DNA of 64,000 bases from positions 272,797 through 336,796 of the forward strand of contig DASYDW010000122.1 of assembly GCA_036499395.1 (NCBI GenBank). The letters run 5' to 3'. Every line of letters starts with the position of its first letter. Position 1 is the first letter of the stretch. Made by a program: the position numbers and the translations under genes. The notes under the pieces were generated by a model, which was not told where the DNA came from, ran no database searches, and saw only the letters and a list, made by a program, of their open reading frames with translations. Origin of the DNA: Pirellulales bacterium. GTDB lineage: Bacteria > Planctomycetota > Planctomycetia > Pirellulales > JACPPG01. Positions 15,607 through 24,279 of this stretch are shown piece after piece.

Positions 15607-17085
15607 ATGTCTCGATCACTGTTCTCACTCCTTCAGACCTACTGCGGCAAGTCCGTTGATCGTGAGTCACGGCGCGAATTCATGCGGCATTCGCTGGCTG
15701 CGGGAAGTGCTCTACTGCTTAGCTCGCCGGTCTCGGCTGTCGGTCGTCGCAGCGCCACCGGGCGGCGCGTGATCGTGGTTGGCGCGGGCTTTGCCGGGCT
15801 TGCCTGTGCCTCGGAACTGCATGCGGCCGGGTATGACGTCGTCGTGCTCGAGGCGCGCGATCGAATTGGCGGCCGGGTCCACACGCTGACAGATTTCGTG
15901 CCCGGCCGAACGGTCGAAGCTGGCGGCGAGTTCGTCGGCTCGAACCATCCTACGTGGCTCGCTTACGCCGAACGCTTCAAGCTGCGGTTGGTCGATGTTC
16001 CCGATACGCACAACATCGATAGTCCTGTCGTGCTGGGCGGGAAAACGATCAGCAAGCTAGGCGTGATCGCGATCTTTCAACAGATTGAGGAAGTCGAGCA
16101 GCGCATGACCGAGGCCGCCCGGCCGATCGATGCTGACGAGCCGTGGAAGAGTCCTGACGCGCAGACGCTCGACAACCTTTCCGTAGCGGCGTGGCTGGAT
16201 CGATTGGATTTAAAGCCTCTGGTTCGGCTGGCGATCGAGACGGAGTTCATTTCCTACAGTGGTGTCCCGACCGCGCAGGAAAGTTTTTTGGGCGCACTGG
16301 CGGTGATCAAAGGGGGCGGCCTTGAAAAGTATTGGACCGAGAACGAAGCCTTTCATTGCGTCGGCGGGAATCAGCAGTTGGCCGCGCGACTGGTCGAATC
16401 GTTTGGCGCTGACCGATTGCATCTGCAAACGCCTGTCGAGCGGATCATCACCGCCGCGGGGAACGTGCAGGTGAAGTGCCTGGGCGGGGCGACATACGAA
16501 GCGGACGACGTTGTGCTCGCGGCGCCGCCCAGTACTTGGCGGCACCTTCAGTTCGAGCCGGCGTTGCCGGAAACGCTTCGTCCGCAGATGGGGAAGAATG
16601 TGAAGTTCTTGTTAGGGCTGCGCGACGATTGCTGGACCACGTCGAATTTGCCACCGACCAGCATGAGTGATGGTCCGATTGGATTTACCTGGGATGCCAC
16701 GGCCGGCCAGCCGGGCGGACCGGCGCGGGCGATGGTCGCCTTTGCCGGTGGCGAGGCGGCCGAAGCCTTGCATCGCGCGGCGGCCGCCGAACGAGATCGC
16801 ACGGTGCTGGAAGACGTCACACGGCGATTTCCCAAACTGCCTGAGAACATCGAGAGATCGCAATTCGTCGATTGGCTCGCGCAAAAGTGGACGCTTGCGA
16901 GTTATTCGACCCCCGCCCCTGGGCAGGTGACCACGCAAGGTCCAATCCTGGCCGCGGGTTTGGGAAATTTGCATTTCGCCGGAGAGCACACTTGCCTGAA
17001 GTTTGTCGGCTTCATGGAAGGGGCACTGAATTCCGGCGTCACAGTGGCGCGACGTTTAGCTGCTCGCGATCGTGCGGCGAGTTAG
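15607..17085 (+). CDS. Exported FAD-dependent amine oxidase
   Basis: 492 residues. A twin-arginine-type leader (SRREFMRHSLAAGSALLLSS, 21-40) precedes a Rossmann FAD-binding motif VGAGFAGLACASEL (58-71), Glu82 for the adenosine ribose, and the RIGGRVHT motif (87-93). The C-terminus ends with the second FAD contact LHFAGEHTC...FMEGALNSG. This is the flavin monoamine oxidase/polyamine oxidase family; the substrate amine cannot be told. The Tat leader means folding with FAD in the cytoplasm and export afterwards. ATG at 15607 follows GGGAG at 5 nt. No partner gene is evident. Confidence 0.87.
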   Translation: MSRSLFSLLQTYCGKSVDRESRREFMRHSLAAGSALLLSSPVSAVGRRSATGRRVIVVGAGFAGLACASELHAAGYDVVVLEARDRIGGRVHTLTDFVPGRTVEAGGEFVGSNHPTWLAYAERFKLRLVDVPDTHNIDSPVVLGGKTISKLGVIAIFQQIEEVEQRMTEAARPIDADEPWKSPDAQTLDNLSVAAWLDRLDLKPLVRLAIETEFISYSGVPTAQESFLGALAVIKGGGLEKYWTENEAFHCVGGNQQLAARLVESFGADRLHLQTPVERIITAAGNVQVKCLGGATYEADDVVLAAPPSTWRHLQFEPALPETLRPQMGKNVKFLLGLRDDCWTTSNLPPTSMSDGPIGFTWDATAGQPGGPARAMVAFAGGEAAEALHRAAAAERDRTVLEDVTRRFPKLPENIERSQFVDWLAQKWTLASYSTPAPGQVTTQGPILAAGLGNLHFAGEHTCLKFVGFMEGALNSGVTVARRLAARDRAAS

Positions 17086-17213
17086 TTGGCTCGCGCGGCA
17101 GCAATTGCTCTTTACGCTCTCCGCTCGGCGAGTATCGTGTGGTGAGTTTACGGACGTTATCGGCTCAGGCGGGCCAATGAAAACTCAATGGCTCGCGTCC
17201 ACGCGGGAATAGC

Positions 17214-18431
17214 ATGCTGCAGCGCGCGATCAGTCTGGCCGGACTCCTAGTGATCATCGGCCTGGCATGGCTCATGAGTTCGCATCGCCGCACGATTAAT
17301 TGGCGGGTGATCGCCGGCGGCATGTTGCTGCAATTCGTTTTCGCGATCCTCGTTCTCAAGACCGAGCCCGGGCAATGGTTATTTGCCTCGGTCGGCAACC
17401 TGGTGACACGAATGCTCGATTTCGTGGACGCCGGAGCGTCGTTCGTTTTCGGGCCGAACTTTCACGAATTTCCCTTCGCCTTCAAGGTTTTGCCGACCAT
17501 CATTTTCTTCTCGTCGTTGATGTCGGTGATGTACTACTTCGGAATCATGCAATGGGTGACCCGGCTGTTCGCCATCGTCATGCAACGGGTGATGAATACG
17601 TCGGGAGCCGAAAGCCTGGCGTCAGCGGCCAATATATTCGTCGGGCCGACCGAGGCGGCACTCGTTATTCGGCCGTATATCGCCAGCATGACCGGTTCGG
17701 AATTGATGGCGGTGATGGTAGGGGGCTTTTCCAATGCCGCCGGGGGCGTGTTGGCCGTTTACATCACGATGGGAATGAACGCCGGGCATTTAATCACTGC
17801 GTCGCTGATCTCGGCGCCTGCGTCGCTACTGTTGGCGAAGGTGATGGAACCAGAATTGGGCGAGCCCGTGACGCGCGGCCAGGTGAAGATGGACGTCAAA
17901 ATCGACGCGGCGAATGTCATTCATGCCGCCTCGACCGGCGCGGCTGAGGGATTGAGATTGGCGCTGACCGTGGCGGCCATGATCATCGCGTTTCTCGCCT
18001 TGATCGCGATGGTCGACGCAGGCATTGCCTGGATAGGTGCGCAGTTCGGCTGGCAGTGGTCACTTTCCGAGGGGCTGAGCTATGTCTTCGCGCCGCTCGC
18101 CTTTGTGATGGGAATTGAGCCGGCGGATTGCCTGCGGGTTGGCGAACTACTGGGCAAGAAGGTGGTCGCCAACGAAATCGTGGCGTTCAAACAATTGGCC
18201 GATTGGCTCGCGCCTGATTCGCTCGTACACATCAGCGATCGTTCCCGGATCATTGCCACGTATGCCTTGTGTGGATTCTCGAACTTGGGCACGATTGGCA
18301 TCCAAATTGGCGGAATCGGTCCGATGGCGCCCGAGCGCGAAGCGGAACTCGCACGCTTCGGTTTGCGCGCCATGCTCGGGGGATTACTTGCCAGTTGCAT
18401 GACGGCCTGCATCGCCGGCGCGCTCATTTAA
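17214..18431 (+). CDS. Concentrative nucleoside transporter (CNT/NupC family)
   Basis: 405 residues, the usual CNT length with 8 membrane helices and two re-entrant hairpins. Seen: SGAESLASAANIF before hairpin HP1, then GPTEAALVIRPY (144-155), the AGGVLAVYI segment, SLISAPASLLLAKVMEPE, and CGFSNLGTIGIQIGGIGP near the end. Imports nucleosides with Na+ or H+. In Vibrio CNT the HP1 motif is GQTE, with Gln contacting the nucleobase; here it is GPTE (Pro145), so base recognition must differ. The gene faces the deoC-pnp-cdd operon, whose products break down exactly what it imports. Confidence 0.9.
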   Translation: MLQRAISLAGLLVIIGLAWLMSSHRRTINWRVIAGGMLLQFVFAILVLKTEPGQWLFASVGNLVTRMLDFVDAGASFVFGPNFHEFPFAFKVLPTIIFFSSLMSVMYYFGIMQWVTRLFAIVMQRVMNTSGAESLASAANIFVGPTEAALVIRPYIASMTGSELMAVMVGGFSNAAGGVLAVYITMGMNAGHLITASLISAPASLLLAKVMEPELGEPVTRGQVKMDVKIDAANVIHAASTGAAEGLRLALTVAAMIIAFLALIAMVDAGIAWIGAQFGWQWSLSEGLSYVFAPLAFVMGIEPADCLRVGELLGKKVVANEIVAFKQLADWLAPDSLVHISDRSRIIATYALCGFSNLGTIGIQIGGIGPMAPEREAELARFGLRAMLGGLLASCMTACIAGALI

Positions 18432-18439
18432 GTCTATTG

Positions 18440-18865
18440 CTAGGATTGCAGGCGAAAGCAATTGGGCAAAAGCACGCTGAGCTTGGTCACAGACACCGCG
18501 TTGTCGCTCGCTGTATCAACGAGCAAGATGGGTAAATCCTCGCAGAATTCTGCGACTACCTGCCGGCAAGCGCCGCAGGGTGTCAGACCGCCCAAGGTCG
18601 CCACGGCCAGGGCCTGAAACTGTCGATGACCGGCGGCCACTGCCGCGTGAATTGCCACACGCTCGGCGCAGATGGTCAGTCCGTAAGACGCGTTTTCGAC
18701 GTTCGCACCGCAAACGATCGTGCCATCGGCGGCCAGGATCGCCGCGCCGACAGAAAACTTCGAGTAGCGGGCATAGGCTCCCTGGCGTGCCGCGACTGCG
18801 GAACTCACCAGTGTCGTTCGCACGGCGTCCGTCAAATTCTCGCCATCGGGTCGGCTGGTCGCCAC
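18440..18865 (-). CDS. cdd: Cytidine deaminase
   Basis: 141 residues, the size of the tetrameric zinc enzyme. Deaminates cytidine and deoxycytidine to (deoxy)uridine. Seen: NVENASYGLTICAER with zinc ligand Cys66 and the proton-shuttling Glu68, and PCGACRQ with Cys97 and Cys100, giving the all-Cys zinc site of the Bacillus-type enzyme. The start is GTG at 18865, with GGAGG 9 nt upstream inside the end of the purine nucleoside phosphorylase gene, showing translational coupling to it. Last gene of the salvage operon. Confidence 0.95.
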   Translation of the reverse strand: MATSRPDGENLTDAVRTTLVSSAVAARQGAYARYSKFSVGAAILAADGTIVCGANVENASYGLTICAERVAIHAAVAAGHRQFQALAVATLGGLTPCGACRQVVAEFCEDLPILLVDTASDNAVSVTKLSVLLPNCFRLQS

Positions 18866-18867
18866 GG

Positions 18868-19731
18868 CTAGGCACCTCCGGCCGTTAGGGCATTCGGCGC
18901 GTTCATCAATTCATCGATGTTGCGAACCACGCCGCATACGATTTTGCGCAATTTCGGCTCAGCCCCTTCAGCAGCGTCGACGATTTCATGCGCCGTGGCA
19001 CGTCCTAAGGCGTCGGGCAGGCAGACGTTAGTAACCGTCGCCAACCCCAAAACGCGCAAGCCGAGCTGCGCGGCGACAATTACCTCGGGCACGGTCGACA
19101 TGCCGACGACGTCGCCGCCGATCCGACGCAGGAAGCGGTATTCTGCTCGTGTTTCGAGGTTTGGTCCTTTAACGCCAATGTACACACCCCGGTGTGCCGC
19201 GAAGTTTTCGCGCCGCGCGATACTTAGCGCCAGTTCGACCAGTGCCGGATCATAGGGACGGCTCATGTCGGGAAACCGCTCGCCAAATGAATCTTCGTGC
19301 GGGCCCGTCAACGGGCTACCGAACATCAGGTTGATATGATCTTCGATAACGACGATGTCCCCTCGGCGATGTCGCGGATTCATCCCGCCGCTGGCGTTCG
19401 AAACGATCAACAGTTCGATGCCCAGCGCGTGCATGACTCGGACGGGCAAAGTGATTTCGGTCAGCGGATACCCTTCATAGCAATGGCAGCGTCCCTCCAT
19501 CGCTATGACGGGCGTTTCCTCGAGAGTGCCGCAGACCAGCCGTCCCTTGTGTCCGAGCGCTGTCGAGCGCGCGAAATGGGGAATCTCCGCGTAAGGAATG
19601 CTAACGTCCGCTGCGATCTGCTCGGCGAACCCACCGAGGCCCGATCCGAGGATAATGCCGACGCGTGGCGTCTCGGACCACTGGGTGGCGATCTTTCGGG
19701 ACGCCTCGGCAATTCGTTCAACGTGTGTCAT
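18868..19731 (-). CDS. Purine nucleoside phosphorylase (trimeric, PNP-I type)
   Basis: 287 residues. Splits inosine, guanosine or their deoxy forms with phosphate to base and ribose-1-phosphate. Seen: phosphate-binding GSGLGGF with Ser30, ALGHKGRLV, MEGRCHCYEGYP, NASGGMNP, KGPNLETRAEYRFLR with the ribose and phosphate contacts, MSTVPE and TVTN, whose Asn marks 6-oxopurine specificity. This is the low-molecular-mass trimeric class, not the hexameric DeoD class. It lies between deoC and cdd, 2 bp from the latter, so deoxyribose-1-phosphate made here can feed deoxyribose-phosphate aldolase after a mutase step that is not encoded in the window. Confidence 0.92.
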   Translation of the reverse strand: MTHVERIAEASRKIATQWSETPRVGIILGSGLGGFAEQIAADVSIPYAEIPHFARSTALGHKGRLVCGTLEETPVIAMEGRCHCYEGYPLTEITLPVRVMHALGIELLIVSNASGGMNPRHRRGDIVVIEDHINLMFGSPLTGPHEDSFGERFPDMSRPYDPALVELALSIARRENFAAHRGVYIGVKGPNLETRAEYRFLRRIGGDVVGMSTVPEVIVAAQLGLRVLGLATVTNVCLPDALGRATAHEIVDAAEGAEPKLRKIVCGVVRNIDELMNAPNALTAGGA

Positions 19732-19746
19732 GAATTCTTGTCGGAG

Positions 19747-20469
19747 TTAGTAGTCTGAGTTGGCCGCGGCCGCTCGGTTGGCGGCGGGCGTGATCAGTGC
19801 TTCCGGGGCACTGGTACCAATGCGGGTGGCGCCCAACTCGCGCATGCGGACGGCTTCGGCATGGGTGCGGACCCCGCCGGCCGCCTTGACTTGCATCGTC
19901 GGCCCGGCATGCGCCTTCATCAGGGCCACGTCGTGCTCGGTGGCACCGCGATAGTTGTAGCCCCCGTCGGCTTGCCGCACAAACCCGTAGCCGGTCGAAG
20001 TCTTCACGAAATCCGCTCCGATGCGCCGGCAGATCTGGCAGAGCTCGATCTTGAATGAGTCATCCGGCAGAAAATCGTTTTCGAAGATCACTTTGACTAG
20101 GGCACCGGTCGCATGTCCGGAATCGACGACGGCACGAATATCCGCTTCGACGTAGGCCCAATCTCGACTCAACACCCGACCGATATTAACGACCATGTCG
20201 AGTTCGGTTGCGCCCTGGCGGCAGGCCAGTTGCGCTTCGTGAACTTTGACTTCGGTGTGGTGCGAGCCATGCGGGAAGCCGACCACTGTGCCCACGGCCA
20301 CGGTGCTGCCGGCCAGTAGCACGTCCGCCAGGGGAACCGCATACGGTTTGATGCAGACGCTGGCCACGCCCAGCTCTTTGGCTTTCAGACAACCGGCGCG
20401 CAGCTCGTCGTCGGTGAGAACCGGGGGTAGCAGGGAATAATCGATCATCCTAGCGATACTTGCGTCCAT
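19747..20469 (-). CDS. deoC: Deoxyribose-phosphate aldolase
   Basis: 240 residues from the ATG at 20469, chosen for an AAGG box 7 nt upstream; frames starting at 20490 or 20553 lack one. Class I aldolase cleaving 2-deoxyribose-5-phosphate to acetaldehyde and glyceraldehyde-3-phosphate. Seen: VVGFPHGSH, ELDMVVNIG, the Schiff-base lysine in DFVKTSTGYGF (Lys156) and the second active-site lysine in VKAAGGVRT (Lys195). First gene of the deoC-pnp-cdd operon. It links nucleoside catabolism to glycolysis. Confidence 0.95.
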   Translation of the reverse strand: MDASIARMIDYSLLPPVLTDDELRAGCLKAKELGVASVCIKPYAVPLADVLLAGSTVAVGTVVGFPHGSHHTEVKVHEAQLACRQGATELDMVVNIGRVLSRDWAYVEADIRAVVDSGHATGALVKVIFENDFLPDDSFKIELCQICRRIGADFVKTSTGYGFVRQADGGYNYRGATEHDVALMKAHAGPTMQVKAAGGVRTHAEAVRMRELGATRIGTSAPEALITPAANRAAAANSDY

Positions 20470-20609
20470 CGTGGTACCTTGGTGCGTCATGAGGCGTGGC
20501 GTAGACTGCGGCGGGCGCAGTCTCGGGGCCGCTGGAAACTGTAACGGCGCCACGGCCCGAGCGCCAATACAGCAAGCGTTTCACTCGAACGGATTCGACG
20601 CGAGGCACC

Positions 20610-21584
20610 ATGACGCTGCCGGCTATCTGGCAAATCCTCAAAACCGCCATTCTCGACTGGCAGCGCCATAATGCTCCTCGTTTGGGCGCAGCAATTGCTT
20701 ACTACGCGATCTTCTCGATCGCCCCGTTGATGGTGATCGCGATCGCCATCGCGGGGTCGATCTTCGGCGAGCAGGCGGCCAAGGGGGAAGTGTTCGTACA
20801 GATGAATCGCTTTCTGGGCAACGAAGCCGCGGCGCGCGCCATTGAGGACCTGGTGCTCAACGCAGCGCGCCCCCGTACCGGAGCTTTGGCGACGGTGCTC
20901 AGCTTTTTTGCGCTGTGGTTTGGCGCCTCGGGGGTATTCGGCCAGATCAAGGGAGCGCTCGATACGATCTGGGGTGTCGAGCGGCGCCCGGGGGCGGGCG
21001 TGTTGCCGGTGTTCCTCGAATACGCCTGGAGCGTGGCGATGGTCGCGGCGGTGGGGCTATTGCTGTTGGGTTCGCTTGTGGCCAGCTCGGTACTTACGGC
21101 GGCCACGTCGATGGCGGAAAACGCCATGGCGGTCTCCGATTTTTCATTGCGCGTGCTGGAATGGAGCGTGTCACTGGCGGTACTGACAATTCTGTTTGGC
21201 ATCATCTTCAAGCTGTTGCCGGACGTGATCGTGCGCTGGCGCGACGTCTGGGTCGGAGCGGTATTTACCGCCGTCATGTTCTCCGTGGGAAAGTTTTTGA
21301 TCGGCTGGTATCTCGCGCGGCTGCTGATTGCTTCGGCCTATGGAGCTGCTGGTTCGTTTGTTTTGGTATTGGTATGGACCTATTATTCGGCCCAGATCTT
21401 TCTCTTGGGAGCCGAGGTGACGCAGGCTTATGCACGCTTCCTGGGGGCGCCGGTGCGGCCGTCCTGGCATGCGCAATTCGTGACCACTGCGGCATCCCTG
21501 CAACCGGTCGGACAGACTCGTCCTGCTTTGACGGCCAATTCGTCAAAACGGTCACGGCGCAAGCCAAAACGCAACGATCGATGA
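20610..21584 (+). CDS. YihY/BrkB family inner-membrane protein
   Basis: 324 residues with six predicted membrane helices. Family signatures are the N-terminal APRLGAAIAYYAIFSIAPLM and the later ASGVFGQIKGALDTIWGVE and GSFVLVLVWTYYSAQIFLLGAE. The family was once called ribonuclease BN by mistake; its present role is unclear and may be transport or envelope related. A basic tail (SSKRSRRKPKRNDR) ends the protein. Starts 140 bp from divergent deoC and is followed after 25 bp by the two AI-2E family permeases, so the three membrane genes probably form one transcript. Confidence 0.88.
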   Translation: MTLPAIWQILKTAILDWQRHNAPRLGAAIAYYAIFSIAPLMVIAIAIAGSIFGEQAAKGEVFVQMNRFLGNEAAARAIEDLVLNAARPRTGALATVLSFFALWFGASGVFGQIKGALDTIWGVERRPGAGVLPVFLEYAWSVAMVAAVGLLLLGSLVASSVLTAATSMAENAMAVSDFSLRVLEWSVSLAVLTILFGIIFKLLPDVIVRWRDVWVGAVFTAVMFSVGKFLIGWYLARLLIASAYGAAGSFVLVLVWTYYSAQIFLLGAEVTQAYARFLGAPVRPSWHAQFVTTAASLQPVGQTRPALTANSSKRSRRKPKRNDR

Positions 21585-21609
21585 GTGTCGCCGCCCCGGG
21601 GCAAGGGCT

Positions 21610-22908
21610 ATGATTGCCGGGGAGAAAACTGATCGCATGTCCACGAATTCCACCACTAGTGACCCATGGTCCCCCCGCCGCATGGTTGCGGGGACGCTGG
21701 TGGTGTGCGCTGTGCTGGGGCTGTTCGCTCTGGCGTTCGTCGCGCGGCACGTGCTCTTTTTTCTATTCATCGCCATTGTGCTGGCCACGGCGTTGAAGCC
21801 GCTCGTAGCGCTATTAACCGGGCGAGGCGTCCCCCGCATTGTGTCGATCGCGCTCGTCTATGCCTTGCTGCTGACAACGCTCGTGGCGCCGGCCGTGATT
21901 GGGCTGCCGCTGTTGGTCGACCAGGCACAGCAAGTCTTACACTCGTTGCCGGAAAGTTACGCCGACTTTCGCGATCGCCTCGGGCAAATCTCGACCACCA
22001 TTGTCGAGTACCTCCCTGAGAAACCGGATTGGGTCGAGCGCGAGGACGAGGCCATCGAAGGTGCGCTCAACGCCTTGAATCGGGCACTCAGCTACAGCGG
22101 CCTGCTGATTCGGGGTGGCCTCGTCGTGGCGATTGTGATCTTTACCAGCTTTCTGTGGATGATTTACGAAGATCAGACGATTCGTTCGATGCTACTTTTC
22201 CTGCCCGCCGAGCGGCGGCAAGAGGCGGGCGAAGTGCTCGACGGCATCCAGGCCAAGGTGGGCGCTTATATACGCGGTCAGGGTCTGCTCTGCCTGGCGG
22301 TTGGCCTGATGTCGCTCGTTGCCTATTTGATCATCGGTCTGCCACATGCCTTGGTCTTGGCGCTCATTGCCGGCGTCTTCGAGGCGGTGCCTGTATTCGG
22401 GCCCGTTCTGGGGGCGATCGCTCCGATGTTGGTGGCCTTGTCAGTCGATCCGTCTCAGGTCGTGTGGGTACTGGTTTCCGCGATCGTCATTCAACAGTCG
22501 GAAAATTATCTGCTCGTGCCGCGCATCATGGATCGCTCGGTGGGGGTCAATGCAGTGGTGACGTTATTGGCAATCGCCGGCTTTAGCGCGCTGGAGGGAC
22601 TGGCCGGCGCAGTCTTAGCCATTCCGATGGCCGCGATTATCCAGTTACTCTTGGAGCGTTATGTGCTGGGGGCCTCGGTGCTCGAACCGGATACCCCGGC
22701 CCGCCAGGACGAAATCGGTCAGTTGCGCTTTCAAACGCAGGCACTGATCCAGGAAATGCGCCTGCAATTGCGCGAAAAAGACGATCCCACAAGCAGTCGG
22801 GCGGATCGAGTCGAGGAAACGATCGAGACGATCGCCCAGCAACTAGACGCCGCGCTGGCCCGCCATGCGGAGGAATTGGATTTGGCAGCGAACGAGGTGC
22901 TCGCATGA
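21610..22908 (+). CDS. AI-2E/PerM family permease, first of a tandem pair
   Basis: 432 residues, about eight membrane helices and a cytoplasmic C-terminal tail with coiled-coil character (LRFQTQALIQEMRLQLREK). Family signatures: the N-terminal FFLFIAIVLATALKPLV, a central amphipathic region, and the conserved LPHALVLALIAGVFEAVPVFGPVLGAI. The family includes TqsA and PerM; the proposed role in quorum-signal export is proven for few members, and others act as Na+/H+ antiporters. An internal ATG at 21637 could be the real start, as neither site has an ideal ribosome binding site. The stop overlaps the next start (ATGA). Confidence 0.87.
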   Translation: MIAGEKTDRMSTNSTTSDPWSPRRMVAGTLVVCAVLGLFALAFVARHVLFFLFIAIVLATALKPLVALLTGRGVPRIVSIALVYALLLTTLVAPAVIGLPLLVDQAQQVLHSLPESYADFRDRLGQISTTIVEYLPEKPDWVEREDEAIEGALNALNRALSYSGLLIRGGLVVAIVIFTSFLWMIYEDQTIRSMLLFLPAERRQEAGEVLDGIQAKVGAYIRGQGLLCLAVGLMSLVAYLIIGLPHALVLALIAGVFEAVPVFGPVLGAIAPMLVALSVDPSQVVWVLVSAIVIQQSENYLLVPRIMDRSVGVNAVVTLLAIAGFSALEGLAGAVLAIPMAAIIQLLLERYVLGASVLEPDTPARQDEIGQLRFQTQALIQEMRLQLREKDDPTSSRADRVEETIETIAQQLDAALARHAEELDLAANEVLA

Positions 22909-24233
22909 GACGCCTGGCAGCTTCGACGGCGCTGGTGCTCGCGACTTTGGCTGGTCTGGCCGTGCTGTGGGAATTGCGCGGCGCGGTGTTGATCTTCTTC
23001 TTGTCGCTCGGCACCTCGGCTGCATTGCGTCCGGCGATCGAGCAACTTCATCGTTGGGGATTACCGAAGTCCTTGGCTCTCGGGGTGACCTACCTGGGAT
23101 GCGTGGTTGGATTTATCGGCTTGGCGCTGGCCCTGGTTTTTCCGCTGGCCGGGGATTTGCACGACTTAGGGCGCGACTTCAAGGCCGGTTACGATAACGC
23201 CACGACTCATTGGCCGAACGGGAATGGCCTGCAGCGCGCCATCGCACAACGACTCCCCGCCTGGGATGACCTGCAGAAGATCGGCTGGCGAGTCGGAAAG
23301 GACGCGGCGGCCGATGCGTCATCAACGGTCGATCCGTCGGCGGCGCCCGCCGATAGTGCTGACCAGGCCGACGGGCTGAATCTGTGGACGCATCGCGCGG
23401 TCACGACTCTGCTCGGTGTGACCTGGGGCTTCTTTGGGACGATCCTGAATTTCTTGATCATCGTCGTGCTAAGCCTGTATTGGAGCATCGACCGAGTTCA
23501 CTTCGAACGGCTGTGGTTGTCACTGCTCGACGTCGCCAGGCGGCAACGAGCTCGCGAAACGTGGCGCGCTATCGAGCAGGCGACCGGCGCCTATTTGCAG
23601 CGTGAAGCGGTGCAAAGCCTGACGGCGGGCTGCCTGCTGGGCGTTGGCTTTTGGATGTTGCAGCAGCCTTACCCGGTGTTATCAGCCGCGGTGGGCGCCC
23701 TGGCCTGGTTGATTCCCTTTGTCGGCGCGCCCCTGGCCATGATCGCGGTTACCGCCATCTGGCTGCCACGCTTCATGCTGACCAGCGGCGAAGGGGCGAT
23801 CGTAATGCTGCTCGCCGCCTCGCTCTATACGCTGCTGGTGCTATTGCTATTGGAATGGCTGGTCGAGCCACGACTCTTCCGTCGCAAGCGATATAACCCG
23901 ATTCTGCTGGTGCTGGTGGCGGTGGGCATGGTCGACTGGCTGGGATTCTTCGGCCTGCTGATCGCTCCGCCCGTGGCGGCCGCGATCCAAATCATCGGCA
24001 GTCAATATCTTGCCTATCGCGCGACGACAGCCGTCGCGATCACCGACACCTCGCCGCGGGCGCTGGCGCAACGTCTGGCGACACTACGCGCTCGCATGGA
24101 AGACGATCAGGAAATGAACGAGGAGACGCAACAAATGGTCGCGCGACTGGACGCGCTGGTTGAGCAGGCGCGAAATGTGCTCAATCCGCCGGCCGCGGTC
24201 CAACAAGCGAAGACCGCCCCACGCTTGTCATAG
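22905..24233 (+). CDS. AI-2E/PerM family permease, second of a tandem pair
   Basis: 442 residues. Same topology and family as the preceding gene, with the shared ALAWLIPFVGAPLAMIAVTAIWLP segment, but the pair are far from identical, so this is an old duplication. An extra hydrophilic segment with DAAADASSTVDPSAAPADSA (after about residue 135) and an acidic, Gln/Glu-rich C-terminal helix (MEDDQEMNEETQQMVARLDA) distinguish it. The ATG overlaps the stop of the first copy by four bases, so the two are translationally coupled and may form a heteromeric transporter. Substrate unknown. Confidence 0.85.
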   Translation: MRRLAASTALVLATLAGLAVLWELRGAVLIFFLSLGTSAALRPAIEQLHRWGLPKSLALGVTYLGCVVGFIGLALALVFPLAGDLHDLGRDFKAGYDNATTHWPNGNGLQRAIAQRLPAWDDLQKIGWRVGKDAAADASSTVDPSAAPADSADQADGLNLWTHRAVTTLLGVTWGFFGTILNFLIIVVLSLYWSIDRVHFERLWLSLLDVARRQRARETWRAIEQATGAYLQREAVQSLTAGCLLGVGFWMLQQPYPVLSAAVGALAWLIPFVGAPLAMIAVTAIWLPRFMLTSGEGAIVMLLAASLYTLLVLLLLEWLVEPRLFRRKRYNPILLVLVAVGMVDWLGFFGLLIAPPVAAAIQIIGSQYLAYRATTAVAITDTSPRALAQRLATLRARMEDDQEMNEETQQMVARLDALVEQARNVLNPPAAVQQAKTAPRLS

Positions 24234-24279
24234 CAGCTCGGAAATTCATTCACGCACGCATCGATTATGAAAGGAAATC

